Of a DNA stretch of 64,000 nt, positions 23,854-33,185 are shown in pieces (positions within the stretch are counted from its first letter, which is position 1; every line of letters starts with the position of its first letter). The position numbers were made by a program, and so were the translations under genes. Origin of the DNA: Bacteroidales bacterium (GTDB lineage Bacteria > Bacteroidota > Bacteroidia > Bacteroidales > F082). The DNA lies in contig JAEEQP010000002.1 of the NCBI GenBank assembly GCA_016285355.1, positions 69,936-133,935 of the forward strand, in the 5' to 3' direction. The notes beneath the pieces were generated by a model. It made no database searches and was not told the origin of the DNA. It was given only the letters and a program-made list of their open reading frames with translations.

Positions 23854-24753
23854 ATGGATATTAAAGCATTATATCAGCGTTTTCGCGCATGGCAAATTGA
23901 GCCGTACCAATTCAAGCGTAAGTCAGAGAAGACCCACCAATGCTTCAACTGTGGGAATACTTTCGAAGGGGATTATTGTCCCATTTGCGGACAGGGTTAC
24001 GACGTAGGCCCTGTGGATTGGACTCCTGAAGAGAAGTCGCACGAGCCGCTTTGGGGACTGATGAAACCTGGCTCCCTGGTTTCGTTCATCTTGCAGATAG
24101 TGAGTCGCCCGGGCTACATGATCAGCGACTTCCTTAATGGCAGAAAGCGAGTGACTGGTTCGCCCATCAGCATGTTGTATTATATTGCGGCAGCCACTTT
24201 GGTGGTGCTTAGCCTTACCGGAAAAAGTGGCGGTGATTTGATTGAATCCATGGACGGTGAGCTCGGATTGTATGGGACATGCCTCGCATGGATGTCGGAA
24301 CACCTTGATTGGGCTGTGCTGTTTCAGGCCTTACTCCTCGTCTTTCCCGTCTGGGTGCTTTTCCGCTTTGCGCCCAAGCATTCTCACCACAAGTTGAAAG
24401 AAGGTTTCTTCATCCAGGCGTTCATGACTGCGGTAGTGCTGGTTTGCATCATGTTTCGTGCCTTGATTTCCAATTGGCTGATCCTGCTTGTCCCCATCTG
24501 TAATTTCATCGCTTATCGCCAACTGTTTGGATATGGTTTTTGGGGCACTTTGTGGCGCACGCTCCTCAGCATCGGGATTGTATTCTATGTCTTTGGTGTT
24601 ATCAGTATGACGTGTCTGTGCCTGATAGGAAGATACCCAAGCACACATTCCTCTGGGGCGATTGTTGCCATGGGCCTTGCATTGCTTGCCGCTGGCGTAG
24701 CTGTCGTGTGGCTTGGCTGGTGGATTAGCAAGAAGACCGAACACAAGAATTAA
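23854..24753 (+). CDS. DUF3667-type membrane protein with zinc ribbon
   Basis: A 299-residue protein. Start chosen at MDIKALYQRF because of the promoter box. An N-terminal four-cysteine zinc ribbon (CFNCGNTFEGDYCPICGQ, about residues 30-47) is followed by the segment FILQIVSRPGYMISDFLNG(R)KR typical of DUF3667. Five or so membrane helices follow (for example MLYYIAAATLVVLSL, VLFQALLLVFPVWVLF, FMTAVVLVCIMF, LLSIGIVFYVFGVI, AMGLALLAAGVAVVW). This is an inner-membrane protein of unknown function, common in Bacteroidetes. It is divergent from C25 protease copy 3, and its stop overlaps the stop of the convergent lipoprotein gene. Confidence 0.85.
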   Translation: MDIKALYQRFRAWQIEPYQFKRKSEKTHQCFNCGNTFEGDYCPICGQGYDVGPVDWTPEEKSHEPLWGLMKPGSLVSFILQIVSRPGYMISDFLNGRKRVTGSPISMLYYIAAATLVVLSLTGKSGGDLIESMDGELGLYGTCLAWMSEHLDWAVLFQALLLVFPVWVLFRFAPKHSHHKLKEGFFIQAFMTAVVLVCIMFRALISNWLILLVPICNFIAYRQLFGYGFWGTLWRTLLSIGIVFYVFGVISMTCLCLIGRYPSTHSSGAIVAMGLALLAAGVAVVWLGWWISKKTEHKN

Positions 24754-25211
24754 TCTTCTAAACGGATTTCCTTGCCGGTAGAAAGGATGTAGATGGCGAT
24801 TTGTGTGTTCTCCTTGCCGAATTGGCATGCCTCTGTCAGAGAGTCCTCAGGGAAAAGGCGGACACTGTCGAAATAATAGCGCCCTGTTTCCGTATCCAAC
24901 CATCCACCGATGTAACCCTCGTGGGATCGGGCATGGCTGACGACGAACTCAAGGTCGGCACGGTCGTGGCGGTCTTGCGTTGCGGCGTAGGACACAGCAA
25001 TGCCTTCCGTGGGCATGCTCCATGTGCTGATGTTCAATGTGAAACCGTCGGGATGCGTCTGACTGAAGACCCAGAGGCTGTCGGCCATAGTGACATCGGT
25101 CACTGTTGTCGTCCAAGTTGGGGTTGGGTTGGAGACTTGACGAGTTGATCCGCAGGCTACAAGCGTGAGCAACAAAAGCGCGAGGAAAGTTTGTTTGATT
25201 TTTGTTGTCAT
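24750..25211 (-). CDS. small lipoprotein of unknown function
   Basis: A 153-residue protein from MTTKIKQTFLALLLLTLVAC. A lipobox (LVAC, Cys about residue 20) predicts lipidation. I prefer this start to one 12 codons upstream because the longer form adds a charged stretch ahead of a perfect lipoprotein signal. The mature part (SLWVFSQTHPDGFTLNIST, GYIGGWLDTETGRYYFDS) suggests a compact beta-rich domain. No family recognised. Convergent with the DUF3667 gene, with 4 bases of overlap at the stops. Confidence 0.75.
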   Translation of the reverse strand: MTTKIKQTFLALLLLTLVACGSTRQVSNPTPTWTTTVTDVTMADSLWVFSQTHPDGFTLNISTWSMPTEGIAVSYAATQDRHDRADLEFVVSHARSHEGYIGGWLDTETGRYYFDSVRLFPEDSLTEACQFGKENTQIAIYILSTGKEIRLED

Positions 25212-25244
25212 TTTTTTAGGTGTTTTGCTTTTCGATAGAAGCGG

Positions 25245-25252
25245 CAAAAATA
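25245..25252 (-). promoter_or_regulatory. -7 box (TATTTTTG) of the lipoprotein gene
   Basis: TATTTTTG on the minus strand, 34 bases before the chosen start. Confidence 0.55.
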
Positions 25253-25284
25253 CACAAAAAAATCACACCTTTATATAAAAAAAA

Positions 25285-25317
25285 AGCGACGATTTAGCTT
25301 TTCGCCAAATTGTCGCT
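25285..25317 (-). terminator. intrinsic terminator of the first AAA ATPase gene
   Basis: Eleven-base-pair stem (AGCGACGATTT/AAATTGTCGCT, one G-U) followed on the minus strand by nine T residues, 23 bases after the ATPase stop. Confidence 0.8.
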
Positions 25318-25339
25318 ATATGTTGGGTCCAAATGACAT

Positions 25340-26632
25340 TCAGTCTTTTAGGCATCCGATGGGTACTACATAAATGTCGTCTTGCCTACGGTAGGCCACA
25401 TTGCCTATCCCAACGAGCACCATCATAAACGAGGGCTGCTTCATCTTCGTGGTGTCTATCTTGTCTTTCAGTGTTTTCAGTGCTTCGGCACCTTCGTTTA
25501 TCAAGGTCTCACCGCCTATCTTGATTTCAACAAGGCCATATTCACCGTTTCGCAGATGGATCACCGCATCGCACTCTAATTTGTCACTATCCCGATAGTG
25601 GAACACTTTCCCCATCAAGGCATCGGCGTAGGTGCGAAGGTCACGGATGGCCATGGATTCAAAAAACAATCCAAAGGTATTGAAGTCGTTCAGCAAGTCG
25701 CGAGGGCCAAGTTGCATGATGGCCGTCCCGATGGATGGGTCGGTGAAATACCGAGTATTGGAGGTGCGAACTGCTGTCTTTGACCTCAGATTGGGATTCC
25801 ATGCCTCCGATTCTTCCACCACAAACAGTTTCCTGAGCGCATTGACGTATGATGAAATGGTATCCGTGTCCAAGGCATGAGGTTCATTGGCTGCCATGTC
25901 TGCGGCAATGGTCTCGAAAGTCGCTTGCGAGGCTTGGTTTCTGGCGTATGAGCGCATCAAACGCCTGACCCTGTCGGGGTTACGCTTCACTTTGTCCACC
26001 CGCGACATGTCCCTTTCTGCAATGGCATCGCAATAGTCAAAGGCTTGGTCGAGGGCTATTTCGGGTTCCAGATCAATGGCTGCCGGCCAGCCTCCCCGAC
26101 AGACCAGAAACGCAATGTCTTCTCGTGAGAGCGTACTGCGCCCGTAAATCTTTTCTGGTGCCGAAAACAGGGTCTTCAGGCTGATTTCCCCATTGGATTC
26201 CCCCGATTCAAACAAGGCCATAGGGCGCATCCTCAGCCAAGCGAACCTCCCTGTTCCCGAATGTCTCCTTTTCCTGTTTTCTTCTTCCTCATCGTCATTT
26301 ACGGGAACGGAAGAGCCTGTCAGGATAAACTGTCCGTTACCCTCCCGATGGTCTACCTCAAAGCGGATGGCATCCCATAGCTGGGGTGCTATTTGCCACT
26401 CGTCCAAGAGCCTCGGCGTTTCTCCCGCCAACAAGTCTTGTGGGGCAATATCAGCCGCGACAAGGTTCTCCTTGATGTTCCTTGGGTCGTCCATGTAGAG
26501 GATGCTTTTGGCATGTTGCTCGGCTGTTGTCGTCTTTCCGCACCATTTGGGACCTTCGATGAGCACGGCACCTTTTCCAGCTAATTTCCGCTCTAAAAGT
26601 GCATCTGCGATTCGTTGTTTGTAATCTGACAT
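25340..26632 (-). CDS. AAA ATPase with DUF4143, nuclease-like C-terminus
   Basis: A 430-residue cytoplasmic protein. Start at MSDYKQRIAD (26,632), after the -7 box. The Walker A loop is IEGPKWCGKTTTAEQ (about residue 24-38). A Walker B-like RLLDEWQ and sensor-1 FILTGSS follow; this order is the AAA_14 ATPase. The middle region (FLVCRGGWPAA, FDYCDAIAERDMSRVDKVKR) and the tail belong to DUF4143. Near the end, LECDAVIHLRNGEYGLVEIK places Asp and Glu-x-Lys in the spacing of a PD-(D/E)XK nuclease fold. The family is abundant in gut Bacteroidetes and its role is not settled. A peculiar tandem repeat lies directly upstream of the promoter. Confidence 0.88.
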   Translation of the reverse strand: MSDYKQRIADALLERKLAGKGAVLIEGPKWCGKTTTAEQHAKSILYMDDPRNIKENLVAADIAPQDLLAGETPRLLDEWQIAPQLWDAIRFEVDHREGNGQFILTGSSVPVNDDEEEENRKRRHSGTGRFAWLRMRPMALFESGESNGEISLKTLFSAPEKIYGRSTLSREDIAFLVCRGGWPAAIDLEPEIALDQAFDYCDAIAERDMSRVDKVKRNPDRVRRLMRSYARNQASQATFETIAADMAANEPHALDTDTISSYVNALRKLFVVEESEAWNPNLRSKTAVRTSNTRYFTDPSIGTAIMQLGPRDLLNDFNTFGLFFESMAIRDLRTYADALMGKVFHYRDSDKLECDAVIHLRNGEYGLVEIKIGGETLINEGAEALKTLKDKIDTTKMKQPSFMMVLVGIGNVAYRRQDDIYVVPIGCLKD

Positions 26633-26651
26633 AATCTTTTGTATTTGAGCG

Positions 26652-26659
26652 CAAAAATA
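26652..26659 (-). promoter_or_regulatory. -7 box (TATTTTTG) of the first AAA ATPase gene
   Basis: TATTTTTG on the minus strand, about 20 bases before the chosen ATG. The tandem repeat begins only 6 bases further upstream, where the -33 region would be. Confidence 0.6.
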
Positions 26660-26664
26660 CAAAA

Positions 26665-26747
26665 TTCGGGAAGATGTGGGAAAATTTTTCGGGAAAATGT
26701 GGAATTTTTTTTCGGGAAGATATGGGAAAATTTTTCGGGAAAATGTG
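26665..26747. repeat. two-unit tandem repeat abutting the ATPase promoter
   Basis: Units at 26,665-26,701 and 26,711-26,747 differ by about one base and have a 46-base period. Each contains TTCGGGAAGAT, then GGGAAAATTTTTCGGGAAAATGTG in part, so the short word CGGGAA recurs four times. The block covers the -33 region of the ATPase gene. Confidence 0.8.
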
Positions 26748-26759
26748 AAAATGGGAAGG

Positions 26760-26788
26760 GTAGGGCTGCCATAATATGACAGCCCTAC
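26760..26788. repeat. perfect palindrome after the mosaic GH2 gene
   Basis: Nine-base arms GTAGGGCTG/CAGCCCTAC with an 11-base middle, 10 bases beyond the stop of the gene ending at 26,798. There is no T-run on either strand, so it is not a classical terminator but may stabilise the transcript end. Confidence 0.65.
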
Positions 26789-26797
26789 AAACCCAAA

Positions 26798-29700
26798 TTA
26801 TTGGATGATTATCTTCTGCGTCCGAACATCATCGCCATAGACAAGGCGCAAAACATACACGCCAGGAACCATCCCGCCTGTAGAGACGCGATTCATCGCG
26901 TCTCCCGAAACGATGATACGCCCCATCACATCGATGATTTGCAACATCGCATCGTCCACATCCGCGGTAATGATAATGTTGCCATTGTTGATGTACGCAA
27001 ACGCCTCACCGGGCTCGCAGACGGCCTCGTCTGCGGAGAACACCAAGCGAAAACGCGAAGCGTAATCGCTCGTCGTTGCGCTGAAGCTGTAGCTCGGCGA
27101 AACCAGCAAATCCACATCCACGTCAGTGAGCTTGTCGATGAGGTGGAGGTAGGCCAGCTCCACGTCTTCGGGATTCACCGTGATGGTGTAGGTGCCGTTT
27201 TCTCGTGCCTTGAAGTTGACAGGCATTTCGCCTTGGGCTTCGGAACTCACGATGGCATAGTCCTTGCCGTTCTGCGGGATGTAGATGTTGGCATTTTGGG
27301 TGCCGAAGTAGAACTTGCCAAGCTGGTTGTCCTCATTGAAGCTCACGATGGCCTTGTCTAACAGGGCATTGTTGCGCGTGTTGGTTTGGCTCAACGCAAT
27401 CTGCAAACTGTTGTTGTTGCCTTGGCTTTGCGAGGGGACTTCCTTGCTGAAGCTTACGTTGCCATTCGTTTCGGCTTCGACCACAATGCCTGTGCAGGGG
27501 GCGATGGGACTTGTGCTGAATGTTGAAACGGCCTCAACACCCGTCTTGGCTTCATTCATCTTATAAAATGAGCGGTTGGCGTAAACGTTGTAGGTGAATG
27601 GGTTGCCGATGAGGTTCCAGCCTGTGCTGACGCTCACGGATTCGCTTGCCGCGTATGGTTTGAGGGTTCCAGTGAAACTGAGGGTGGTCTCTGCGCTGTT
27701 GGCATAGAGGTAGCCCGCGCCGTTGTTTAGTTTAGTGAAATCGGAGTGCCCCGTCGTGTTCTTGTAGTTCTCCCACCTCGTGGTTGTCGGGTTGAGGCGA
27801 TATAGGTCATAGGTGTTTTCAACCATACTGCCTGTGGGCGTGTAGTCGTCCGTGATGGGCGAGGCGATGAAATACCAGCCGTCGGTAAGTGACTCGCCTT
27901 CATTTTGGTTTACCGTGTAGGCTGTGATGTTCTTCTCTACCGTGGCTACAACGCCTTCGTTGTTATGGATGAGCTGACCGCCGTCGGCGATGGTGAGGGA
28001 ACCGTTTTCACCAATAGTGATATTGTTTGTTTGGGCAGTGTATGTTGCAGGAATCGTGCAAGCGGCATTGATGGTAACATTGTCAGCTGCTCCGGGTCCA
28101 GTGGGAGTCCAGTTGGTAGCCTCGTTCCAATTGCCGTTGGTTGTGAAGACATAATCTTCACTGTAAGGGAAAGTAAATGTATCATTTGTTGTTGCACCAT
28201 CTACTCTGACCACATCACCTGGATTGAAATCTCTTGCTTCGAATGTTGCAATGTTGTTTTCAACTGTGGCAGTTTGTTTCTCCACATTGTTTACAAAAAG
28301 TCTCAATGTACTACCATCGTTTGTATAACACTTTATTACTCTGTTAGTTAGCTTTTTGTAATCCTTTCCACAAATATGTACAAATTTGTCTGTCTGATTC
28401 CACCAAGCCTTGTAAAGATAGAATGGATCCTTCTTTGTCTTGTGGTCTCTCTCAACAAGTCCCTTATTGTTCAAATATCTTAAATTATTATCATTATATG
28501 TGTTTTCTCCATCAGGGCATATTGTATATCCTTCATTTCTACTTGACACTGCTATATCAAATAATTGCCATTGTGATGTGAACAACAATTGTGGGAAGTT
28601 TTTGATGGCTGCAATGTGTCCTTCATGCAACCACATCTGATATTCAATATCGTGTCTTGGTTTGTTAGCCCTTGTTGTTGTTGCCATAAAGTCATCAGAG
28701 TGGCAGCTTTGTGTACCACCGCAACCATATTCAGAGAATGCCAATGGTTTACTTAGGCTAGTAAGGGTATTGTTCAAACGTGTGTTCAGTTGACTTGTGG
28801 GGTTGTTTGAATTCTGGTTGGAATACCATCCAACATAAATGTTACAGCCAAACCAATCAACATTTGGATTATTATAATGTCCACTTGGATTAGGTTCATA
28901 CTGTGCAACTACATATCCAACCCATCTTTCTGGGTCAAGTCCTTTTATAAGTGCTGTATATCCTTCAACTTTTTCTTTAGCAAAATCTTTATCGTCAGTT
29001 TCAGTTTCATTACTAAGTCCCCAGAATATAATACAAGGATGATTATAGTGTTGTTTAACCATATCTTCATATTGTACGGTTAAGTGATTATAATAATCCT
29101 CAGGTAAAGTTGATTGCATTCTGTTTACACAAGGCACCTCTGTCTGTACTATGATGCCCATCTTGTCACAGTGGTCATAAACCTCTTTTGGATGTGGATA
29201 GTGTGCGAGACGAACGAAATTACATCCAAGTTCTTTCAAGATTTCAAAGTCATTGTCGATATCTGCCGCTGTAAGGGCATTTGCCTTTCCTTCCAAATCA
29301 TTGTGCATACAGACGCCTCTCAAAAGATAAGGTGAACCATTGAGCATGAAACGTGAGTTTTCAGGGGCATTATTATCGATGACATATTCAAAGAACCTGA
29401 GGCCATATCCTCTCTTGAATGTATGATATACTACACCTTCCTTTGCAATGGTGAGTGTCACATCATAAAGATAGGGATCCAATGTACCATTCCAGAGATG
29501 TGGGTTGGTGATGGTTGTCGTGAATGTGATTTCATCTTCGCCTGTAACTGTCTGGGTTTCTGAATAATTACAGTTAGTACCCTTTATAGAACAGGTGAGT
29601 GTTGCAGAAGTTGGAACAGATGTCTTTATTGTTATGGTGGCTTCTTGCGATGTCACTGATGATGTGATATGGAATCCGTCATAGCCGTAATCAGGATCTG

Positions 29701-32700
29701 GAACAACAGGTGATGAAATGAGTTTCACTTCACCAAGTGTGGCATTGAAGTTGAAGTCACCGGCACAAGGGGCAAGGTTTTCTCCTTCGTTATTCTTCAA
29801 TGCTACCTTGATATTGTTAATCCCTCTGTGCACATGGTTAGATATATCCACAAAGAACGCATTGTAACCACCCCAATGTTTTTCAACCAATGTGTTATCT
29901 ACATATACCGCAGCTGATTGATCGGCATGCTGGAACCAAAGATAGGTAGGTTGTAATTCCTTTACCTTGACATCTGTTGTAAAGGTGAATGTACCCTTTG
30001 CATAATTTCCTGAATGACCATTAATTGCATTTACAGAATAGGGGAGTTCCACCTCATTGTTGTTATATGTCCAAATCCTGAGGAGTCTTGTTGCTTCATC
30101 GGCAGCGTCCTTTACAAGATATACTGGGAAATAATAGCTGCCCTTGTCCTTGTTGTCATCTGATGATATTGTATTTGAAGGCTCAAAGTATAGATTATAT
30201 CCCGTTGATGAATTATTTTCTGTGGAACTCCAATAGTAATGTCCATTGCCCCAGGTTTGGCCATCATAGAAACCACTACCCGGTAAGAATATACAACCTT
30301 GACCCAAATAGTTGTCCAATTGTGATTCTGTAATACCCGTATTGGATGTTGTATTATCCATATAGGAAAGTGTAACACCGGTTATTGTTTCTCCATCAGG
30401 GAAGATGAGTAATCCTGAAGGTGTAGATGAATTGGCATGGGTGACATCGGCAAGTTGTATCATTGCATAATGCTTGTTGGAAGCACCATTTACAGTTGAA
30501 CCGTTACGGGTTGTTCCCAGGATGGAAGCCCATTCTGCATTTGTAGGAACTCTCCAACCATCAAGAGGATCAAGAACTTTTTCGATGTCACCATCAGATG
30601 CTGAGAACACTGATGATTCAAACAACTGTCCAAGTTCAATAAAATTGAAATAGGTACTACCATCAGTCTTTCCATAAATTGAATGATATGAATCATAATT
30701 CCAACCATCCTTTATTTCATATCCATTGCTACCATAGTAGAGTGGACCGGGAGTTATCTCCATTCCTGCAAATTTATATGATTTGATCGCTATACAGTTT
30801 TCACTTACTATTTCGCTTTGTAATTCATTCTTTACTGCGTATGCCTCAACCACTGTGTTTTCATTGATTGGAATAGATGTTGAATATAAAGAATAACTTC
30901 CTGTCTGACCTAATCTGTAATAGATGCTTGCACTAGATATCTGACAGGTGATCGTTATAAATTCACCATCACAGGTGATGACTGGATCAGGAAGTCTATT
31001 TACAACCCATCCAGATGGAATACCTGATGTACCAGTAGTCCAGGAGGTTGTATTTTCATCCTTTACAAAGGTACCAGTTGATGCAACTCCATCTACCCAG
31101 TTACTTAAACAGTTACTTGTACCAAAACCTGTTGTTGCTAAACACTTGATATAGTTAAGGTTAGTACATCCCTTAAACATAGAACCATAACATTCTTTCA
31201 CCAATGTTGTCGCCAAGAGTTCTGGGGCAGTTGTGATTGCACAATCCTCAAACATATAGTAATAGCAGCTTGTCGCCAATGTAGTTGCTGGAAGGGCAGG
31301 TGCTACCTCCAATGTGGACTTACTGAACATAGCCCTATAACAACATTCTGTAAGTGATGTGGCAGGAAGAATTAAGTTCTCTGCTGACACTGCCTTTGAT
31401 TGTTTGAATAAAGAACAGAAGTTATATGTACCTGACAATGTTGTTTGACCCTCAAAGACGTCACCATAGATAAGACTCATTATGTTACCAGAGATGTCAT
31501 AAGTTGCTGTACCACCATCAAATCCAGAATAGTTACTCCTATCCGTTGCATAAGTTGAATTTGATCCCTTAAATCTTACTACAGCATCTTTTTCTACTGA
31601 GAATGTAGCTCCATCAGTTGTTGATGTTATGGATGTCCATTCTCCATCATTTATGCTATATTCTATTGTTTTAGCTGAATTAGATCCAAAAGCTTTCCAA
31701 CAAATTGTTCCCTTAGTGAGCACATTGAATGTGAGATAGCCCTGAGCGGTGGACAATGTTGCCACATCGGAATTAAGATAGCCTGCATGAGTAGCAATGG
31801 CCTTGATGATGGTGGCGGAAGCGACGTTGAAGGGGGCACTATAGGGAGTGCTGGAAGTGGTGGGAGTGCTGCCGTCAGTGGTGTAGTATATGCCCGTGGC
31901 ACCAGTGCAAGTAATAGTAACCTCAGAAGTGCTGTTGTCGAAACTAATGGTTGGCTTGGTAAACCTCGGCACCTTGTAGATGCTCACATAAGAATAAACT
32001 GAGCCTAGATAAGCGATAGCCTTGATGACTGTTGCATTACCCAAGGAGAAGGGTGAAGAGTACGGTGCGCTAGTATTGTCGGGGGTATCACCGTTGGTAG
32101 TGTAGTATATCGTGGCACCGGGAGTGGTAGTGCTCAATGAGATGGTGCCGTCAAAGTTATTTGTAATGGTTGGGGCAATGACAGGGGAAACATTCTTTTC
32201 GGCCATGTGGGTCAGCACGATGCCATAGCGCACCACTATGGCCTTGACCGTCATGTTCTCTTCAACGATGATGGGGTCGGAATATTCAGTGACAGTAGCG
32301 GTTGTAGGTTCAGTCCCGTCGGTAGTGTAAAGTATGGAATATCCCGCAGGCAGACCATTGGCATCGGTAATGGTGATGGTACCGGTAGCGCTCACATCGC
32401 TGATGGTGGGAGCGGGTAATTTATTCTCGGTAAACGTCCAAGTTGGAGCATTATCATAAAATTGTAGCAAACCCTCACGTCGGTCTGTGTTTTTTGGAGT
32501 CTGTCCGCTATCTGTTGAACAAAGATAGCGTTTGTTGCCTTTAGCACTGTTTAATGTTAATGTACCTTCTGTATAGGCTGTAGCATTAGCAATATCAGTT
32601 GTTGCATTTATTGTTGGAGATATCAAATATGAGGAAGAAGAGCCATTCAATTTGAAATATGATCTGACAATATCATCGCCTGTTGGTTCATCGTCAAGCC

Positions 32701-33112
32701 ATACATCTCTATCTCCATATGATGCTTTACTGCGGATAACGATATATTTGTTAAGTTTGGGATTAATGAGTTGGAATCTTCCTGTACCATCATTTAGATT
32801 TTTTACTACCCAGTGACAATAAGTGTTGTCATAGGCCCCATAACTCACACCGTTTTCATTACATGCTGGAGCCTGTGCATCATAAAAAGTAGTCAGATAT
32901 TGCTTCCCTGTTTGGGAATTAGTTGTTACCGAAGGCCACAGATACCATCTGTCATAGCCACCAGTATTAGGACTGGGAAGATTCCCTAGGTCAGCTGTAT
33001 TTGTGATATAATACACACCATCAGGGACCTGCCCCCACGTCGTAACGACGCCAATAAAAATCATCACCGCCATCATCACGGTGCATCGTAAAAATTTGTA
33101 CAAATTATTCAT
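26798..33112 (-). CDS. mosaic surface GH2 glycosidase with T9SS tail
   Basis: A 2,104-residue secreted protein. Signal peptide 1-27 (VVTTWGQ). Residues about 230-460 hold chitobiase C-terminal-like repeats (ILYTTDGTEPT, IYYTTNGDTPD, IYYTTDGSTPT). About 461-770 is BspA-like surface repeat (CCYRAMFSKSTLEVAPALPA). About 779-1010 is a FISUMP-like domain (DGWRVPTNAEWASILG, HYYWSSTEN). About 1,050-1,645 is a glycoside hydrolase family 2 enzyme with a sugar-binding domain, an Ig-like domain and a TIM barrel. The acid/base is Glu1369 in WGLSNETE and the nucleophile Glu1461 in AFSEYGCGG, as in beta-galactosidases. A T9SS sorting module ends it (VPGVYVLRLVYGDDVRTQ). Roughly 28,170-31,760 is visibly more AT-rich than the ends, suggesting assembly from parts. 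No clear promoter; it may be read through from the gene upstream. Confidence 0.85.
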   Translation of the reverse strand: MNNLYKFLRCTVMMAVMIFIGVVTTWGQVPDGVYYITNTADLGNLPSPNTGGYDRWYLWPSVTTNSQTGKQYLTTFYDAQAPACNENGVSYGAYDNTYCHWVVKNLNDGTGRFQLINPKLNKYIVIRSKASYGDRDVWLDDEPTGDDIVRSYFKLNGSSSSYLISPTINATTDIANATAYTEGTLTLNSAKGNKRYLCSTDSGQTPKNTDRREGLLQFYDNAPTWTFTENKLPAPTISDVSATGTITITDANGLPAGYSILYTTDGTEPTTATVTEYSDPIIVEENMTVKAIVVRYGIVLTHMAEKNVSPVIAPTITNNFDGTISLSTTTPGATIYYTTNGDTPDNTSAPYSSPFSLGNATVIKAIAYLGSVYSYVSIYKVPRFTKPTISFDNSTSEVTITCTGATGIYYTTDGSTPTTSSTPYSAPFNVASATIIKAIATHAGYLNSDVATLSTAQGYLTFNVLTKGTICWKAFGSNSAKTIEYSINDGEWTSITSTTDGATFSVEKDAVVRFKGSNSTYATDRSNYSGFDGGTATYDISGNIMSLIYGDVFEGQTTLSGTYNFCSLFKQSKAVSAENLILPATSLTECCYRAMFSKSTLEVAPALPATTLATSCYYYMFEDCAITTAPELLATTLVKECYGSMFKGCTNLNYIKCLATTGFGTSNCLSNWVDGVASTGTFVKDENTTSWTTGTSGIPSGWVVNRLPDPVITCDGEFITITCQISSASIYYRLGQTGSYSLYSTSIPINENTVVEAYAVKNELQSEIVSENCIAIKSYKFAGMEITPGPLYYGSNGYEIKDGWNYDSYHSIYGKTDGSTYFNFIELGQLFESSVFSASDGDIEKVLDPLDGWRVPTNAEWASILGTTRNGSTVNGASNKHYAMIQLADVTHANSSTPSGLLIFPDGETITGVTLSYMDNTTSNTGITESQLDNYLGQGCIFLPGSGFYDGQTWGNGHYYWSSTENNSSTGYNLYFEPSNTISSDDNKDKGSYYFPVYLVKDAADEATRLLRIWTYNNNEVELPYSVNAINGHSGNYAKGTFTFTTDVKVKELQPTYLWFQHADQSAAVYVDNTLVEKHWGGYNAFFVDISNHVHRGINNIKVALKNNEGENLAPCAGDFNFNATLGEVKLISSPVVPDPDYGYDGFHITSSVTSQEATITIKTSVPTSATLTCSIKGTNCNYSETQTVTGEDEITFTTTITNPHLWNGTLDPYLYDVTLTIAKEGVVYHTFKRGYGLRFFEYVIDNNAPENSRFMLNGSPYLLRGVCMHNDLEGKANALTAADIDNDFEILKELGCNFVRLAHYPHPKEVYDHCDKMGIIVQTEVPCVNRMQSTLPEDYYNHLTVQYEDMVKQHYNHPCIIFWGLSNETETDDKDFAKEKVEGYTALIKGLDPERWVGYVVAQYEPNPSGHYNNPNVDWFGCNIYVGWYSNQNSNNPTSQLNTRLNNTLTSLSKPLAFSEYGCGGTQSCHSDDFMATTTRANKPRHDIEYQMWLHEGHIAAIKNFPQLLFTSQWQLFDIAVSSRNEGYTICPDGENTYNDNNLRYLNNKGLVERDHKTKKDPFYLYKAWWNQTDKFVHICGKDYKKLTNRVIKCYTNDGSTLRLFVNNVEKQTATVENNIATFEARDFNPGDVVRVDGATTNDTFTFPYSEDYVFTTNGNWNEATNWTPTGPGAADNVTINAACTIPATYTAQTNNITIGENGSLTIADGGQLIHNNEGVVATVEKNITAYTVNQNEGESLTDGWYFIASPITDDYTPTGSMVENTYDLYRLNPTTTRWENYKNTTGHSDFTKLNNGAGYLYANSAETTLSFTGTLKPYAASESVSVSTGWNLIGNPFTYNVYANRSFYKMNEAKTGVEAVSTFSTSPIAPCTGIVVEAETNGNVSFSKEVPSQSQGNNNSLQIALSQTNTRNNALLDKAIVSFNEDNQLGKFYFGTQNANIYIPQNGKDYAIVSSEAQGEMPVNFKARENGTYTITVNPEDVELAYLHLIDKLTDVDVDLLVSPSYSFSATTSDYASRFRLVFSADEAVCEPGEAFAYINNGNIIITADVDDAMLQIIDVMGRIIVSGDAMNRVSTGGMVPGVYVLRLVYGDDVRTQKIIIQ
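26880..26904. repeat. family B palindrome inside the GH2 gene tail
   Basis: GTAGAGACGCGAT/ATCGCGTCTC. In frame it encodes GDAMNRVST between MGRIIVS and GGMVPGVYVLRL. The same insertion occurs at 35,073 in the beta-helix protein. Confidence 0.85.
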
Positions 33113-33185
33113 TTTGAATTGTTTGTTTTATTTTAAAAAAAAGCGGTAAAACGACAATCTGACTTTTCAAGACGGTGAAAAAGCG

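Noticed and set aside
26665..26747. The ATPase upstream repeat as a CRISPR or attachment site
   Set aside because: There are only two units, low-complexity content, and no integrase or tRNA nearby.
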